From: JAVBLQ01 sp031553435 | Lineage (GTDB): Bacteria > Bacteroidota > Bacteroidia > Bacteroidales > Azobacteroidaceae | Reading direction: 5' to 3' | DNA: 53,372 bases | Assembly: GCA_031553435.1 (NCBI GenBank) | Contig: JAVBLQ010000059.1 | Span: 1 to 53,372 of the forward strand | In this document: piece by piece, positions 1-8,243 of the stretch | How positions within the stretch are numbered: the first letter of the stretch is position 1 | Layout: the number at the start of each line of letters is the position of its first letter | Program-made: the position numbers and the translations under genes | The notes under the pieces: model-generated | Seen by the model: only the letters and a program-made list of their open reading frames with translations | Told to the model about the DNA's origin: nothing | Databases searched by the model: none

Positions 1-188
1 CATACTTCACGATTATTGCCCAAATGGTCTTTGCGGTAATAAAAATGGTTTGCAACCCACCTTCCGGAAAGCCTGACTGATCCGGCGATATACCCTTCCG
101 GTGTTTTCAACCTGGCTAATGATGCTGCATCCATATCCGTACTCCGCCATATGTTATAATCATAATTGTTGTCATATAGCCAAGTATC
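1..188 (-). pseudogene. RHS repeat-associated core fragment, runs off left edge
   Basis: Read on the minus strand, the frame stays open from about 188 to base 1. It encodes the hallmark of Bacteroidetes RHS core proteins: a TPEGYI stretch followed by FYYRKDHLGNNREV, close to the usual YYLKDHLGNNRVV. RHS proteins are large, repeat-built secreted or surface proteins whose variable C-terminal ends are often toxins. A stop codon (189-191) precedes the fragment in frame, and the residues upstream of that stop (about 192-245) do not look like RHS repeats, so it is either a displaced C-terminal cassette or decayed DNA. The rest lies outside the window, so its state is unknown. The motif match is strong; calling it a pseudogene is inference. 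Confidence 0.6.
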
Positions 189-191
189 TTA

Positions 192-471
192 ATCGATCAC
201 ATCGCAATGGTTATCTATCCATCGCAAGATCTGAAATGTTACAAAATGCAATTTGTCTTGCTCGATTATTTGGTAACCGGTGCTCATTTTTATTTATATT
301 ATCATATTTTTGTTCTTACAACTACTTGGTTATTTTGCAAGTCTGGAAACTTATTTTTAGCAGAGCCTTCTAAGCGTATGCAAGAGAAAAAGGAATAATT
401 TTTCTTTTCCTCTTACATATTGACTTAGAAAGCCCAGCGGGGGTAGTATAAAATAATGTAACAGCAGTAAT
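192..471. other. Non-coding or decayed stretch with a hairpin
   Basis: No credible gene is seen here; the short open frames have no family features. Bases 382-414 form an imperfect hairpin (AAGAGAAAAAGG against TTTTCCTCTT) lying downstream of the minus-strand small gene at 472-939, where it could act as a terminator. Confidence 0.4.
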
Positions 472-939
472 TTACCATACATTCAACCAATAAATTACAA
501 TATTTTCTTTCTTGTTTACTGCAATACCTCTAGAAAATCCATGTTCCCAATTCTTAGGCATGAATTCATATTTTGACAATAATGAATCAGTTACAAATTT
601 TCCAGATTTAGCATCCAACACATATAAAGTATAGTCATCTGACAAACTAACCTCTGTATTATTTTCACCTTTTTTGAATTGCCAAAGTGAATTATTGTAT
701 GGATCATAATCATATATGTAAAATTTAGGAACTGGATATTTTGTTAAATAACAATTTTTGTTTATTATTATTTTTTCCTCAGCAGAAAGTTTTATTGTAT
801 CATAATAACCTTTTTTTGCAAATCTATTGATGATGAGTAAACAGGTATCTTTGGCTAGATAAAGAGCAATGGCGTTATTTTTATTTGTTTTTATTTTTTC
901 TTTTTGATCAGAATCAATAAGACTTTCTACTAAATACAA
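472..939 (-). CDS. Hypothetical protein, probably N-terminally truncated
   Basis: No family is recognised. The product is a 155-residue, lysine- and tyrosine-rich protein. The frame stays open upstream of the ATG to base 1011, and that extension (LGIIFIIFCHFDVGYS) looks like the hydrophobic core of a signal peptide, but no ATG starts it: a stop at 1012-1014 comes first. The natural start therefore seems to have been cut off by a junction near 1015. It sits beside an RHS fragment, and orphan RHS tips are commonly accompanied by small immunity genes, so an immunity role is possible but unsupported by any motif. It could be dead or could initiate at the internal ATG. Confidence 0.45.
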   Translation of the reverse strand: MYLVESLIDSDQKEKIKTNKNNAIALYLAKDTCLLIINRFAKKGYYDTIKLSAEEKIIINKNCYLTKYPVPKFYIYDYDPYNNSLWQFKKGENNTEVSLSDDYTLYVLDAKSGKFVTDSLLSKYEFMPKNWEHGFSRGIAVNKKENIVIYWLNVW

Positions 940-1014
940 ATAAAGCGGATATCCGTACTCTGTAGAATAGCCAACATCAAAATGGCAAAAAATAATAAAA
1001 ATTATACCTAATTA

Positions 1015-1279
1015 TCAGTGGGTTATGAAATCGGCCAGAAAAAGTGACGAAGTCAGGAGATTGGCGGAACAGGTATTTCGAATGTTGAAGTAATGAATCA
1101 ACACTGGAAAACGAATTAAGTGTCGGTAGTTGAAAACTACGACCTTGTCGAACGAAGTCAGAAACTTCGCTCAACGGGGATGAACGCATTAGCCGTTGGA
1201 TTGAACAATTAAAACCGGAATGTATTTGATTCCATTCCGAAAAAGATTTATGACCAGGGCTATTCCGGGATATAGCATT
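1015..1279. other. Unassigned joining segment, possible dispersed element
   Basis: This stretch lies between two truncated genes. Only a chimeric frame crosses it, running from the dehydratase fragment into unrelated sequence (reading SEVSDFVRQGRSF and SPDFVTF on the minus strand), with no transposase or other motif. Both neighbours lose homology or their start at its edges, which fits insertion of a non-coding element or a rearrangement scar. Its identity is unknown. Confidence 0.35.
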
Positions 1280-1483
1280 TGTGACCACATTACCCAAACC
1301 TCCGGCAAGATGTGCCGTATAAATTATCTTCAGATAATCTCCCCAGTTATGTGGTGAGGCAAGTAAGCCATGTTCTTTTAATTTCGGCATCAACTTCCTC
1401 CAGTTAGTAAAGTCATAAACCATGATGTCATCCAGATATACATCAAGTATTTGTTTTTTACCCATCTCCAAGGCTAATTTCAC
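1280..1483 (-). pseudogene. Fragment of mandelate racemase/muconate lactonizing (enolase superfamily) enzyme
   Basis: The 68 readable residues carry the C-terminal barrel signature of sugar-acid dehydratases of the enolase superfamily: DIMVYDFTNWRKLMPKLKEH, then LLASPHNWGD, then AHLAGGLGNVVT. A whole enzyme would be about 400 residues. Everything N-terminal is missing, with a stop in frame about 30 bases upstream, and the frame leaves the family right after NVVT. The remaining residues include the conserved HNW segment but not the metal-binding acids. It is a relic, presumably of sugar-acid catabolism. Confidence 0.65.
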
Positions 1484-1536
1484 TTTTGAGACAACTTCTT
1501 ATAAAATCAAAATATGATGCGTTTGCCCTGGCAGAA

Positions 1537-1572
1537 GTGTTAAAACGTTCGAACATTCGAACGTTTTAACAC
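1537..1572. terminator. Perfect 17-bp inverted repeat
   Basis: The arms are GTGTTAAAACGTTCGAA and its exact reverse complement, with only 2 bases (CA) between them. It lies 15 bases beyond the stop of the minus-strand membrane protein gene. No T-run follows on either strand, so a classical intrinsic terminator is not certain; an operator or mRNA-stability hairpin is also possible. Confidence 0.6.
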
Positions 1573-1586
1573 AAAATTCTTCACTT

Positions 1587-1829
1587 TTACTTTTTCTTAA
1601 ACAAGGATACAATCCACAAAAGTACAATTGCACCTACTGTTGAGGTCACTAAACTACCGATGAGACTGGAAGTTGAAATGCCTAAAAAGCCAAAAATCCA
1701 ACCACCCAAAACTCCTCCGATAATCCCGACGATAAGATTCACGATCAATCCGAATCCTCCGCCTTTCATAATTTTACCGGCAAGAAAACCGGCAAGAATA
1801 CCAATAAGAATAAACCATAAAAATCCCAT
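1587..1829 (-). CDS. GlsB/YeaQ/YmgE family stress-response membrane protein
   Basis: An 80-residue, very hydrophobic, glycine-rich protein with three predicted membrane helices: FLWFILIGILAGFLAG, then VNLIVGIIGGVLGGWIFGFL, then SLVTSTVGAIVLLWIVSLF, ending in KKK. This is the layout of the transglycosylase-associated / GlsB family (Pfam PF04226), small inner-membrane proteins tied to envelope and general stress. The ATG at 1829 was chosen because the nine bases upstream begin only with TTG and the family usually starts at MGFLWFI. A TAnnTTTG match on the minus strand (1861-1868) may be its promoter. The precise function of the family is not established. Confidence 0.85.
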   Translation of the reverse strand: MGFLWFILIGILAGFLAGKIMKGGGFGLIVNLIVGIIGGVLGGWIFGFLGISTSSLIGSLVTSTVGAIVLLWIVSLFKKK

Positions 1830-1860
1830 AATATACAATTTTAGAGTGAATACTAGGTTG

Positions 1861-1868
1861 CAAATATA
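1861..1868 (-). promoter_or_regulatory. Candidate -7 box for the GlsB-like gene
   Basis: The minus strand reads TATATTTG, a full match to the Bacteroidetes -7 element TAnnTTTG, just upstream of the gene starting at 1829 and partly beyond the 3' end of the TPR gene. No good -33 TTTG is visible at the right distance. Confidence 0.35.
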
Positions 1869-1875
1869 ACAAATT

Positions 1876-3036
1876 TTACATCATCACCTTCACCCGTTCA
1901 ATAGCAGTATCGTAAACAGGATTTTCTTTTTCCGATTTCGCCATGCGATATTGTTCCAAAGCCTTGGCATACTCTCGTTGTTCCTCGTATATTCTACCGA
2001 TATTATAGTAAGCTCCGGCACGGGTGGTCGCTGCTGTTGCTCCATTTGCCAATGCAATAGCTTTGCGGTTTGCCCAAAGCGCTTCAGCAAGCATTCCCGC
2101 TTTTTTGTAAGTCAATCCTAAGTTACCATAAGCTTGTCCGAAATCCGGATCTTTTTCTATTGCCGCCCGATAGTAACGAATAGCCTCATCATAACTCTTG
2201 CGGTCATATGCCTGAGTTCCCAATTTATTCAAACGAAGGGCTTCCGGCTTGTCCACATAAACAAGGGAAGCAACTCCTGCCGATGCATTGTAACGCAAAT
2301 TGACAGGGTCATCGATGCTCAATCCGGTAAAACTGTTGATGTCTTCAATTTCTCCTCCTCCGGTTATTTTGAATACAGTCCACAAGTTACCTTGTTTGCC
2401 TTGAGGTACATAATAAGTTTTTACCAATGAACTGCCAATATACACAAACACTTTGGCTCCACTACCGGAAAGACCTCTCGAAGAGGGTGTTGATTTGTTA
2501 GAATAATCATGCACAGCATATACATATTCTTCTCCAAATACTTTTTCTCTGATAGTAATGGTTTCCGGTCCATAGCCATCTACATCATCTACATCTAATT
2601 GAGCATTGCGACTTTCTTTTTGGTTGAAAAAAACATGCTGGTTTCTGTACCACAAGTGAGAGTCCAGATCCTGAGGACTACTACCCCAGGAAAGCACGAT
2701 TCGCACACCGTCGAGATTTTTCATTACCGGACTTATCGCATAAGTCAACCCCTGACAAGGACATTTGGCGACCAATGTGGAATATCCGTCTTTTTTGACA
2801 ATAATCATAGCATTTTCATCATCGGCAAAGGCAGGCTGGAGCAAAACTTCTCCGTTGGCATCCGTATGACCGACAACTGTTTGTTGTCCGTTTTTTTGAA
2901 TTAAAACTTCAGCTCCTTCAATTTTTTTATCTTTTACTACTGCGCTTAGTATTTGTATTTTACGTTGAGCATTAACTGTGGTAACCGAACAAATAAGCAA
3001 AATTGAAAAGGCTAAAATATTGACAATTGTTTTCAT
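1876..3036 (-). CDS. Secreted DUF2135 (YfaP-like) and TPR protein
   Basis: Residues 1-23 form a signal peptide ending VNA-Q. Residues 27-105 resemble a carboxypeptidase-regulatory-like beta sandwich (GAEVLIQKNG, HTDANGEVLL). Residues 112-240 match DUF2135/YfaP: LSWGSSPQDLDSHLWY, DVDDVDGYGPETITI, then VYAVHDYSN and VKTYYVPQG. Residues 270-380 hold about three tetratricopeptide repeats (YDRKSYDEAIRYYRAAIEKDPDF and onward). It should act in the periplasm or at the surface as a scaffold or binding protein; no catalytic residues are seen. It is transcribed alone, with a TAnnTTTG box about 30 bases upstream. Substrate and partners are unknown. Confidence 0.75.
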   Translation of the reverse strand: MKTIVNILAFSILLICSVTTVNAQRKIQILSAVVKDKKIEGAEVLIQKNGQQTVVGHTDANGEVLLQPAFADDENAMIIVKKDGYSTLVAKCPCQGLTYAISPVMKNLDGVRIVLSWGSSPQDLDSHLWYRNQHVFFNQKESRNAQLDVDDVDGYGPETITIREKVFGEEYVYAVHDYSNKSTPSSRGLSGSGAKVFVYIGSSLVKTYYVPQGKQGNLWTVFKITGGGEIEDINSFTGLSIDDPVNLRYNASAGVASLVYVDKPEALRLNKLGTQAYDRKSYDEAIRYYRAAIEKDPDFGQAYGNLGLTYKKAGMLAEALWANRKAIALANGATAATTRAGAYYNIGRIYEEQREYAKALEQYRMAKSEKENPVYDTAIERVKVMM

Positions 3037-3067
3037 TGTTTAAAATTTTGTAGAGTAAAAAATTGCG

Positions 3068-3075
3068 CAAACATA
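3068..3075 (-). promoter_or_regulatory. Candidate -7 box for the DUF2135-TPR gene
   Basis: The minus strand reads TATGTTTG, matching TAnnTTTG, about 32 bases upstream of the ATG at 3036. No clear -33 TTTG is seen at 19-21 bases. Confidence 0.4.
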
Positions 3076-3189
3076 AGTAAAATTTATAGAATTTGAAGGT
3101 TCTTTGTAACTTTTTTTCTCATCCATAAGTCTAATTTAGAAAATAACAAAAAGACAATCTTTGGAAAAGGTGTTTCGGAAAAGATAACA

Positions 3190-3885
3190 TCAAACCGGCT
3201 CGCCAAAGGAGTAGCGGATTGGAAGAGGAAATGAGTTAAGAATTTTCTTTTTTCTATCAGGAGCCCCAATATTTTCAAAAAGATGATGCATTTGACTAAT
3301 CCCACTATTGGGACTATCAAGATCAAAATGTTTTAATTTTTCAGTATTAGAGATAGCAATAGGTAATCGGGGAAGTAAGCGTAAATAAATATCCTTGTTC
3401 TGTTTCGTAAAATATCTTTGTGATTTTTCATAATCATCAAGATGTTTTTTCAATTGTTTAATCAGCTCATCATACGAATGATAAAATTTAGATGTAGTTT
3501 CAAAATGCAATAATATCCAATATTCAAAGCAAGGATTATTGATTATAACAACAGCAATATCCTTGCTGCCTTTTTTGATATTGTCATAATATTCTTTAAA
3601 TTCTTGTAATGCAGTCTTTGTTCCTTTCTTTGCATCTTGAGTTTCTTTATTTATAACATCAAAATCAACAACCCAATATACTTTGTCATAATCTTTGGTT
3701 AGTTCAATGACTTTAGAATATTGTTCTGACAATTTCTTTTTTTGGGGTATTTCGGGTTTTAGATCGACACTTATCAATTTTTCATGACGTTTGAGCATTT
3801 GTATATACCAGAATTCGCATTCACCATCTACAACGACAGCATACTTAGGTTTCCCTTTTAATGGCACTTTTTTGCTCAGCCTCAT
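3190..3885 (-). CDS. rloB: RloB-like (AbiLii-type) Toprim-fold protein
   Basis: The 231-residue product carries RloB-family (PF13707) landmarks: VVVDGECEFWYIQML near the start with a conserved acid, YWVVDFDV in the middle (DxD-like, Toprim type) and NNPCFEYWILLHFE, the most characteristic RloB stretch. RloB proteins partner an AAA ATPase in rloAB and in lactococcal AbiL abortive-infection systems; a nuclease activity is inferred from the Toprim-like fold. The start used is the ATG whose A is the last base of the ATPase stop (TGATG), with a GTG one codon earlier; either way the two genes are translationally coupled. Confidence 0.8.
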   Translation of the reverse strand: MRLSKKVPLKGKPKYAVVVDGECEFWYIQMLKRHEKLISVDLKPEIPQKKKLSEQYSKVIELTKDYDKVYWVVDFDVINKETQDAKKGTKTALQEFKEYYDNIKKGSKDIAVVIINNPCFEYWILLHFETTSKFYHSYDELIKQLKKHLDDYEKSQRYFTKQNKDIYLRLLPRLPIAISNTEKLKHFDLDSPNSGISQMHHLFENIGAPDRKKKILNSFPLPIRYSFGEPV

Positions 3886-5120
3886 CACTCAATATCAATA
3901 TAATAGTCTCCCAAATTAGGAATGCCACCTAATTTGCCGATTTTGTAAGCATTGTAAACATTACTGGTATCCCTGATTACTGATGTGTCAAAATCCGCAA
4001 GAGAGTAAAGCTCTGTAGCACAATTCTCGGATTTGTCAGTAATCCAGACAGTGTCATTTCGAAAAATATCTTTGTTATTCAGAATCTCACGATTATGAGT
4101 AGTCGCAATAATCTGTGATTTCTTTGAATTAACTAAAAAAGATAACAGAAAATGAGTAAATAAGTCCGGATGCAGGGATGATTCGAGTTCGTCTATAAGA
4201 AATACAAAAGATTCTCTGATTGCTTGGCTTAATATTCCTGCAAAACCGTAATATCGCTGTGTTCCTTGTGATTCTAAATCGAAAGGTAAAATATATTTTT
4301 TATCATCCAATGTATGTTCAAACTCTAAGTTATAGGTTTTGTATGGTTTCATTGAATCAAGAAAAATCTTTTTATCACTTTCTTTTATATGTATGTCGGA
4401 TATATTTAAATCTGCTCGTTGTAAAATTTGAATAATATCTTCTTTTTTAATTGCAGAATTATTAAGTTGATTTATAACGAACATATCCAGTTTTGTTCTT
4501 GAATGAATAAACGGACTTAAATGGGAAGAAAACCAATCTGTTGCATCTTTCAATTCTTTAAGTTCAATATTTGTTTTAAGAAATCCTCCCAAAACGGTAT
4601 TATTCCATAAAGTATTTGATTCCAATGTTTTTTCAAAAATTTTATCTGTTTTAATCTTACTGCCAAATGTAATTTCTGAAAATTGGGTTTCTAAATTAGT
4701 GCTTCTTTTATAAACATTGGCCTTGTGTGAATTATAGAAATCCAATTTTTCGCTTACAACGGCTTTTTTATTCAATTCAACTTCATAATAATACAGGACT
4801 GAATTTTGTATAAACTCAATAGATAAGATTGTATTTTGCTTAGGAGTTTCAGAATCAAATAAAAATGGATTAAAGTCAAAAATATCCGTTTTCTTTTCTT
4901 GTGGATGTAAAACTATGTTACCTAAAAAATCAAGAGCCTTTAATATTGTTGTTTTTCCAGAAGCATTTGCACCATATATCAATCCCAGCTTAAGCAATCT
5001 CAATCCATTTATTGGAATAATATAATAATTTTCCAAATGTTCTGATTTATCTGCTTCGAAAGATAAAATCTGCTTATCTTTTATTGAACCGAAATTCTGT
5101 ACGCTGAAATTAACAATCAT
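3885..5120 (-). CDS. rloA: AAA15-type ATP-binding protein, partner of RloB
   Basis: A 411-residue ABC/SMC-like ATPase. It shows an N-terminal strand typical of the family (MIVNFSVQNFGSIKD), Walker A IYGANASGKTT near residue 50, a Q-rich signature ESQGTQRYYGF near 285, Walker B FVFLIDELESSLHP near 305 and a switch histidine in IIATTHNREIL near 340. This is the RloA/AbiLi architecture. With the overlapping rloB gene it makes a complete two-gene module. In related systems (AbiL, and PARIS by analogy) the ATPase senses infection and releases or activates a Toprim effector; that is inference here. All ATPase motifs look intact. Confidence 0.8.
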   Translation of the reverse strand: MIVNFSVQNFGSIKDKQILSFEADKSEHLENYYIIPINGLRLLKLGLIYGANASGKTTILKALDFLGNIVLHPQEKKTDIFDFNPFLFDSETPKQNTILSIEFIQNSVLYYYEVELNKKAVVSEKLDFYNSHKANVYKRSTNLETQFSEITFGSKIKTDKIFEKTLESNTLWNNTVLGGFLKTNIELKELKDATDWFSSHLSPFIHSRTKLDMFVINQLNNSAIKKEDIIQILQRADLNISDIHIKESDKKIFLDSMKPYKTYNLEFEHTLDDKKYILPFDLESQGTQRYYGFAGILSQAIRESFVFLIDELESSLHPDLFTHFLLSFLVNSKKSQIIATTHNREILNNKDIFRNDTVWITDKSENCATELYSLADFDTSVIRDTSNVYNAYKIGKLGGIPNLGDYYIDIE

Positions 5121-5150
5121 TTTATATCAGATAAAAATGTTATTTGATTG

Positions 5151-5158
5151 CAAATTTA
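5151..5158 (-). promoter_or_regulatory. Candidate -7 box for the ATPase-RloB operon
   Basis: The minus strand reads TAAATTTG, matching TAnnTTTG, 31 bases upstream of the ATPase start. A matching -33 is not evident. The rest of 5121-5295 is AT-rich with nothing else recognised. Confidence 0.4.
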
Positions 5159-5295
5159 AGAATAAAAACAGATTAATTCATATTTTTGATTGCAATTTTG
5201 TAGTTCATTTACAAAAATCAATGGTTATTTGCGAAATTTGGCTAAATATTCTTTAGCTGAAAATATATAGTCTAGGTTTAATTTTTAGTTTTCCC

Positions 5296-6108
5296 TTAAT
5301 TGAAGTATTTATTCTTAATCCTCTTAAACTCCTTAGTAGTTTTGAACTTACAAAGCCAATGGTCCAGAGAATCCAATAATGCAGGAGAATCTTTTCTAAC
5401 CACCCAGGACTGGATTTGGGTAAAAGAAATGTCCGTATCAAAATCCAATTGGGGATACCTGTCTTTATTGGCCAACGCGATCTGCCGGTCGGTCACAGCA
5501 TAATCGATATCTCCATTAACCACCATATAGATTAATTGTTCGGCATCATATTGTTTTTCTTCAACAATATAGATAGTGTCCGCAATTTCTTCGGATAAAT
5601 TTCGCAAACGCAATAAACTGGGAGAATTCTCGGGGACATAAATTGTCTTCCGGGCTAAATCTATTTGATTTCTGATCAAGGGAGTATCTGCATCCGGTAG
5701 TCTTTTTCTCTGAACAAGTACCTGCCTTTCGTACATAATAGGCTCAGTAAAAGCCAGATCTTTTCTATTCTCTGTGATAATCGGAAAATTACTTGCTATG
5801 ATATCATATTTTTGCTCATGCAGGCCTTTGATTGAACTCGATAAATTATTATCCAGGGAAAATACAACTTTCAATCCTGAATATTTTTCAAATGATTTAC
5901 ATAATTCGTATTGAAAACCTTGAACGGAATCACCCGAAACATAATAGTCGATGGAATTATAACCGGTCACAACCCTGATGATTCCTTCTTTCCGGATTTC
6001 AGCATAATCTCTTGGCCCTTTAGGCTTTTCCGGTAAAAACAACCATATACATAGGATTGCAATGATTATTGCGATGATGCTGCTTAGTATCAGAATTCGT
6101 TTTTTCAT
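5296..6108 (-). CDS. Membrane-anchored solute-binding protein, family 3
   Basis: Residues 1-26 are a hydrophobic anchor (ILILSSIIAIIIAILCIWLF) and the remainder is a family 3 substrate-binding fold. Recognisable parts are GIIRVVTGYNSIDYYV, the lobe motif GFQYELCKSFEKYSGLKV, YDIIASNFPIITENRKDLAFTEP, and NGDIDYAVTDRQIAL near 210. This resembles the N-terminal half of the lytic transglycosylase MltF, but no transglycosylase domain follows. No transporter genes adjoin it, so it may sense rather than import. It lies 44 bases after the porin gene and is probably the last gene of that operon. Confidence 0.75.
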   Translation of the reverse strand: MKKRILILSSIIAIIIAILCIWLFLPEKPKGPRDYAEIRKEGIIRVVTGYNSIDYYVSGDSVQGFQYELCKSFEKYSGLKVVFSLDNNLSSSIKGLHEQKYDIIASNFPIITENRKDLAFTEPIMYERQVLVQRKRLPDADTPLIRNQIDLARKTIYVPENSPSLLRLRNLSEEIADTIYIVEEKQYDAEQLIYMVVNGDIDYAVTDRQIALANKDRYPQLDFDTDISFTQIQSWVVRKDSPALLDSLDHWLCKFKTTKEFKRIKNKYFN

Positions 6109-6152
6109 GATATTGAAATCTATATGAAAGCGAACCTCTCCATTTACATCTG

Positions 6153-8243
6153 TTAATTATTAAAATTCCATGACAACCCAAACTTGATGACCATTGGATT
6201 CAACGGGTAATGAGGCAGTGAAAAATAAGCCGGATCATTCACAAACTTCGAACTAATATTATAGAAGCTGACAAAAAATCTTGTATTTTTCAAATGGCAA
6301 TTGATATAGGCATTTACTAAAGGATAATCGCCGATTTCGACATCTCTCTGTACATGAAACTGTTGAGTAGCCGGTTCATAAGCAGGAGAATAATATTTTG
6401 TGAAATAATAAACATTGGCTCCTATTTGCACAGATAAAACTTTGGCAATCTTAAAAAATACATAGAGATTTGAGTAAATGCTCAGCTCCGGCAGAGGAAC
6501 CACATCTTCTTTCCCGCTTTTTTGATAAACAATTTCATTGTTCCATCCAAATCCTCTGTATTTAAAATCCTGATTAAGACGGGCTGACAATACCTGAATA
6601 CTTCCCGAATATTGTGCAGGCAGCGCATTTTCATCGAAATAAACATAATTGGTGAGGTTTTCTACACCCATGCTGATATTGGTCCGGGTGTGAGGAATAT
6701 TAAGTTCTCCTCCCAGATAAACTCGCTTTATTTTATCAAAATCATTGTCCCAAAAAAAGTATCTGGATTTATTATGTTGTTGATAAAAAGATGGTTCCGT
6801 ATTTTTTATGTAAGCTGTAGCTTTGAGAGATGCGGTATCTTTGAAAACCGGCAATCTGGTCTCGATAGTTCCGGTAAGTTTAAAATCTCCCAGATTATCA
6901 CCCAAAACACCTAATTCCCCTGCAGCTGAATAACGAAGGATTTTTCCCATATTCCTGGTCATTTCTCCACCTACATAAACTACGGTTTGAGTTTGTTTCC
7001 ATGGTTTTGAAATTGTATCGGGAGCTACGATTGAGTCCTGTAAAGTATAATTTCGATAATCTAATGTGGCATAAGCCGTAAGATCGAATTTAGACCAGGA
7101 ACTGAAGCCTTCACGCAGTGAAATCCCCAATGTATTTTTTATGTACCATTCAGAAGTTTTATCATCTGCTCCGACTGTATCTCCCATATTATAATGATGA
7201 ACATAAAGAGAATCAATTCCTTTTCCGTCACGGGAAATAAATTTATGACTTTGATCATAAAAATCCAGCGTATGAATGATACTGCTTACGGGAACAAATT
7301 GTTTGATTTTTTCTCCGTCTTCATCGGTCTTATCGGTTTCTTTTTCAAACCCCAGGTTGTAGCGATGAGTATAATAAAAACGGGCGCCATAAACCCGGTT
7401 CCATGTATCCATCAAATAAACAGGTATTTCTTTTGATTTGATACTTTGCCCGGTGGATGCAACTTCGGGATCGGTTGGGTCTGTAATGTACAAATCATTT
7501 GTTATTCCTCCGTTTTCATAATTGGTATAATCGGCAGAATTGAAAAACAAATGATAACGATATCTGTCGGAAAAATAACTGCTATAAAATGTAATATCCA
7601 AGTGTTTAGAGCCTTGCGACTGATAAAATCCTTTGGTATATACAATATCGAAATCCAGGCCTACATTCAGTTTTTTTCCAAAATTAGAAGAAATTGATCC
7701 CAGAAATCTTTCTTCCTGAGTATCTCCTCCTCCGGCAGTATGATAAGTGACATTGGAAAATGGGACTTTCGTATTAATAAAGTTGAAATTGGAAGGAGTT
7801 TTCTTGTACATGCGGTAACCATCCGCAAACATAAAATTAGATGTTTCTCCTATTTCCGAAAAGATACGGGATCTTCCAGGTAACCCCAGGTTGCCAAGGT
7901 AAGACATGGATACGGATTGTCCGTCGATATAAGTCCGGCTGGGGTAATTAAGCATCGTAGTGTCCGGATTTCCGGGAAGAATTTCTCCTGTTGTTTCCGA
8001 AATCCTCCAATAAACACGTTTTACGGTGCTGTCATTCAGAGGTGATACATTAAAATCACTTTTAGGAATATTCTGAAGAGTTTTTACTTCTCCGCCACTA
8101 ACTATTGTGTCTGAATCGGATGAAATAAGAACCGGGGCTTGTTCTTGTGAAAAACAGGAACAAGCAACTGAAAGAAGTGATATTATAAAAATCTTCTTCA
8201 ATCGATAATCAAATTTCTTTGATGATTTCCATTCCTTTAACAA
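6153..8243 (-). CDS. Putative outer-membrane porin (Porin_10-like)
   Basis: A protein of about 690 residues with a signal peptide (KKIFIISLLSVACSCFSQ) and then long alternating aromatic and polar stretches typical of an outer-membrane barrel, ending in LSWNFNN with a terminal aromatic pattern. Features such as YWRISETTGEILPGNPDT and the RSRIFSEIGETSNFMFADGY stretch fit the Bacteroidetes putative porin family (PF14121). The ATG at 8243 lies inside the preceding gene by 35 bases and adds 14 charged residues before the signal peptide; a TTG at 8201 would give a cleaner secretion signal. The cargo is unknown. Confidence 0.7.
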   Translation of the reverse strand: MLKEWKSSKKFDYRLKKIFIISLLSVACSCFSQEQAPVLISSDSDTIVSGGEVKTLQNIPKSDFNVSPLNDSTVKRVYWRISETTGEILPGNPDTTMLNYPSRTYIDGQSVSMSYLGNLGLPGRSRIFSEIGETSNFMFADGYRMYKKTPSNFNFINTKVPFSNVTYHTAGGGDTQEERFLGSISSNFGKKLNVGLDFDIVYTKGFYQSQGSKHLDITFYSSYFSDRYRYHLFFNSADYTNYENGGITNDLYITDPTDPEVASTGQSIKSKEIPVYLMDTWNRVYGARFYYTHRYNLGFEKETDKTDEDGEKIKQFVPVSSIIHTLDFYDQSHKFISRDGKGIDSLYVHHYNMGDTVGADDKTSEWYIKNTLGISLREGFSSWSKFDLTAYATLDYRNYTLQDSIVAPDTISKPWKQTQTVVYVGGEMTRNMGKILRYSAAGELGVLGDNLGDFKLTGTIETRLPVFKDTASLKATAYIKNTEPSFYQQHNKSRYFFWDNDFDKIKRVYLGGELNIPHTRTNISMGVENLTNYVYFDENALPAQYSGSIQVLSARLNQDFKYRGFGWNNEIVYQKSGKEDVVPLPELSIYSNLYVFFKIAKVLSVQIGANVYYFTKYYSPAYEPATQQFHVQRDVEIGDYPLVNAYINCHLKNTRFFVSFYNISSKFVNDPAYFSLPHYPLNPMVIKFGLSWNFNN

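Noticed and set aside
101..398. Open frames on the plus strand near the left edge.
   Set aside because: They oppose the RHS fragment and have no recognisable composition or motif.
977..1483. A 168-residue gene continuous over this span.
   Set aside because: Only its first 68 residues match a family; the rest is a chimera across the junction segment and the neighbour's wrong frame.
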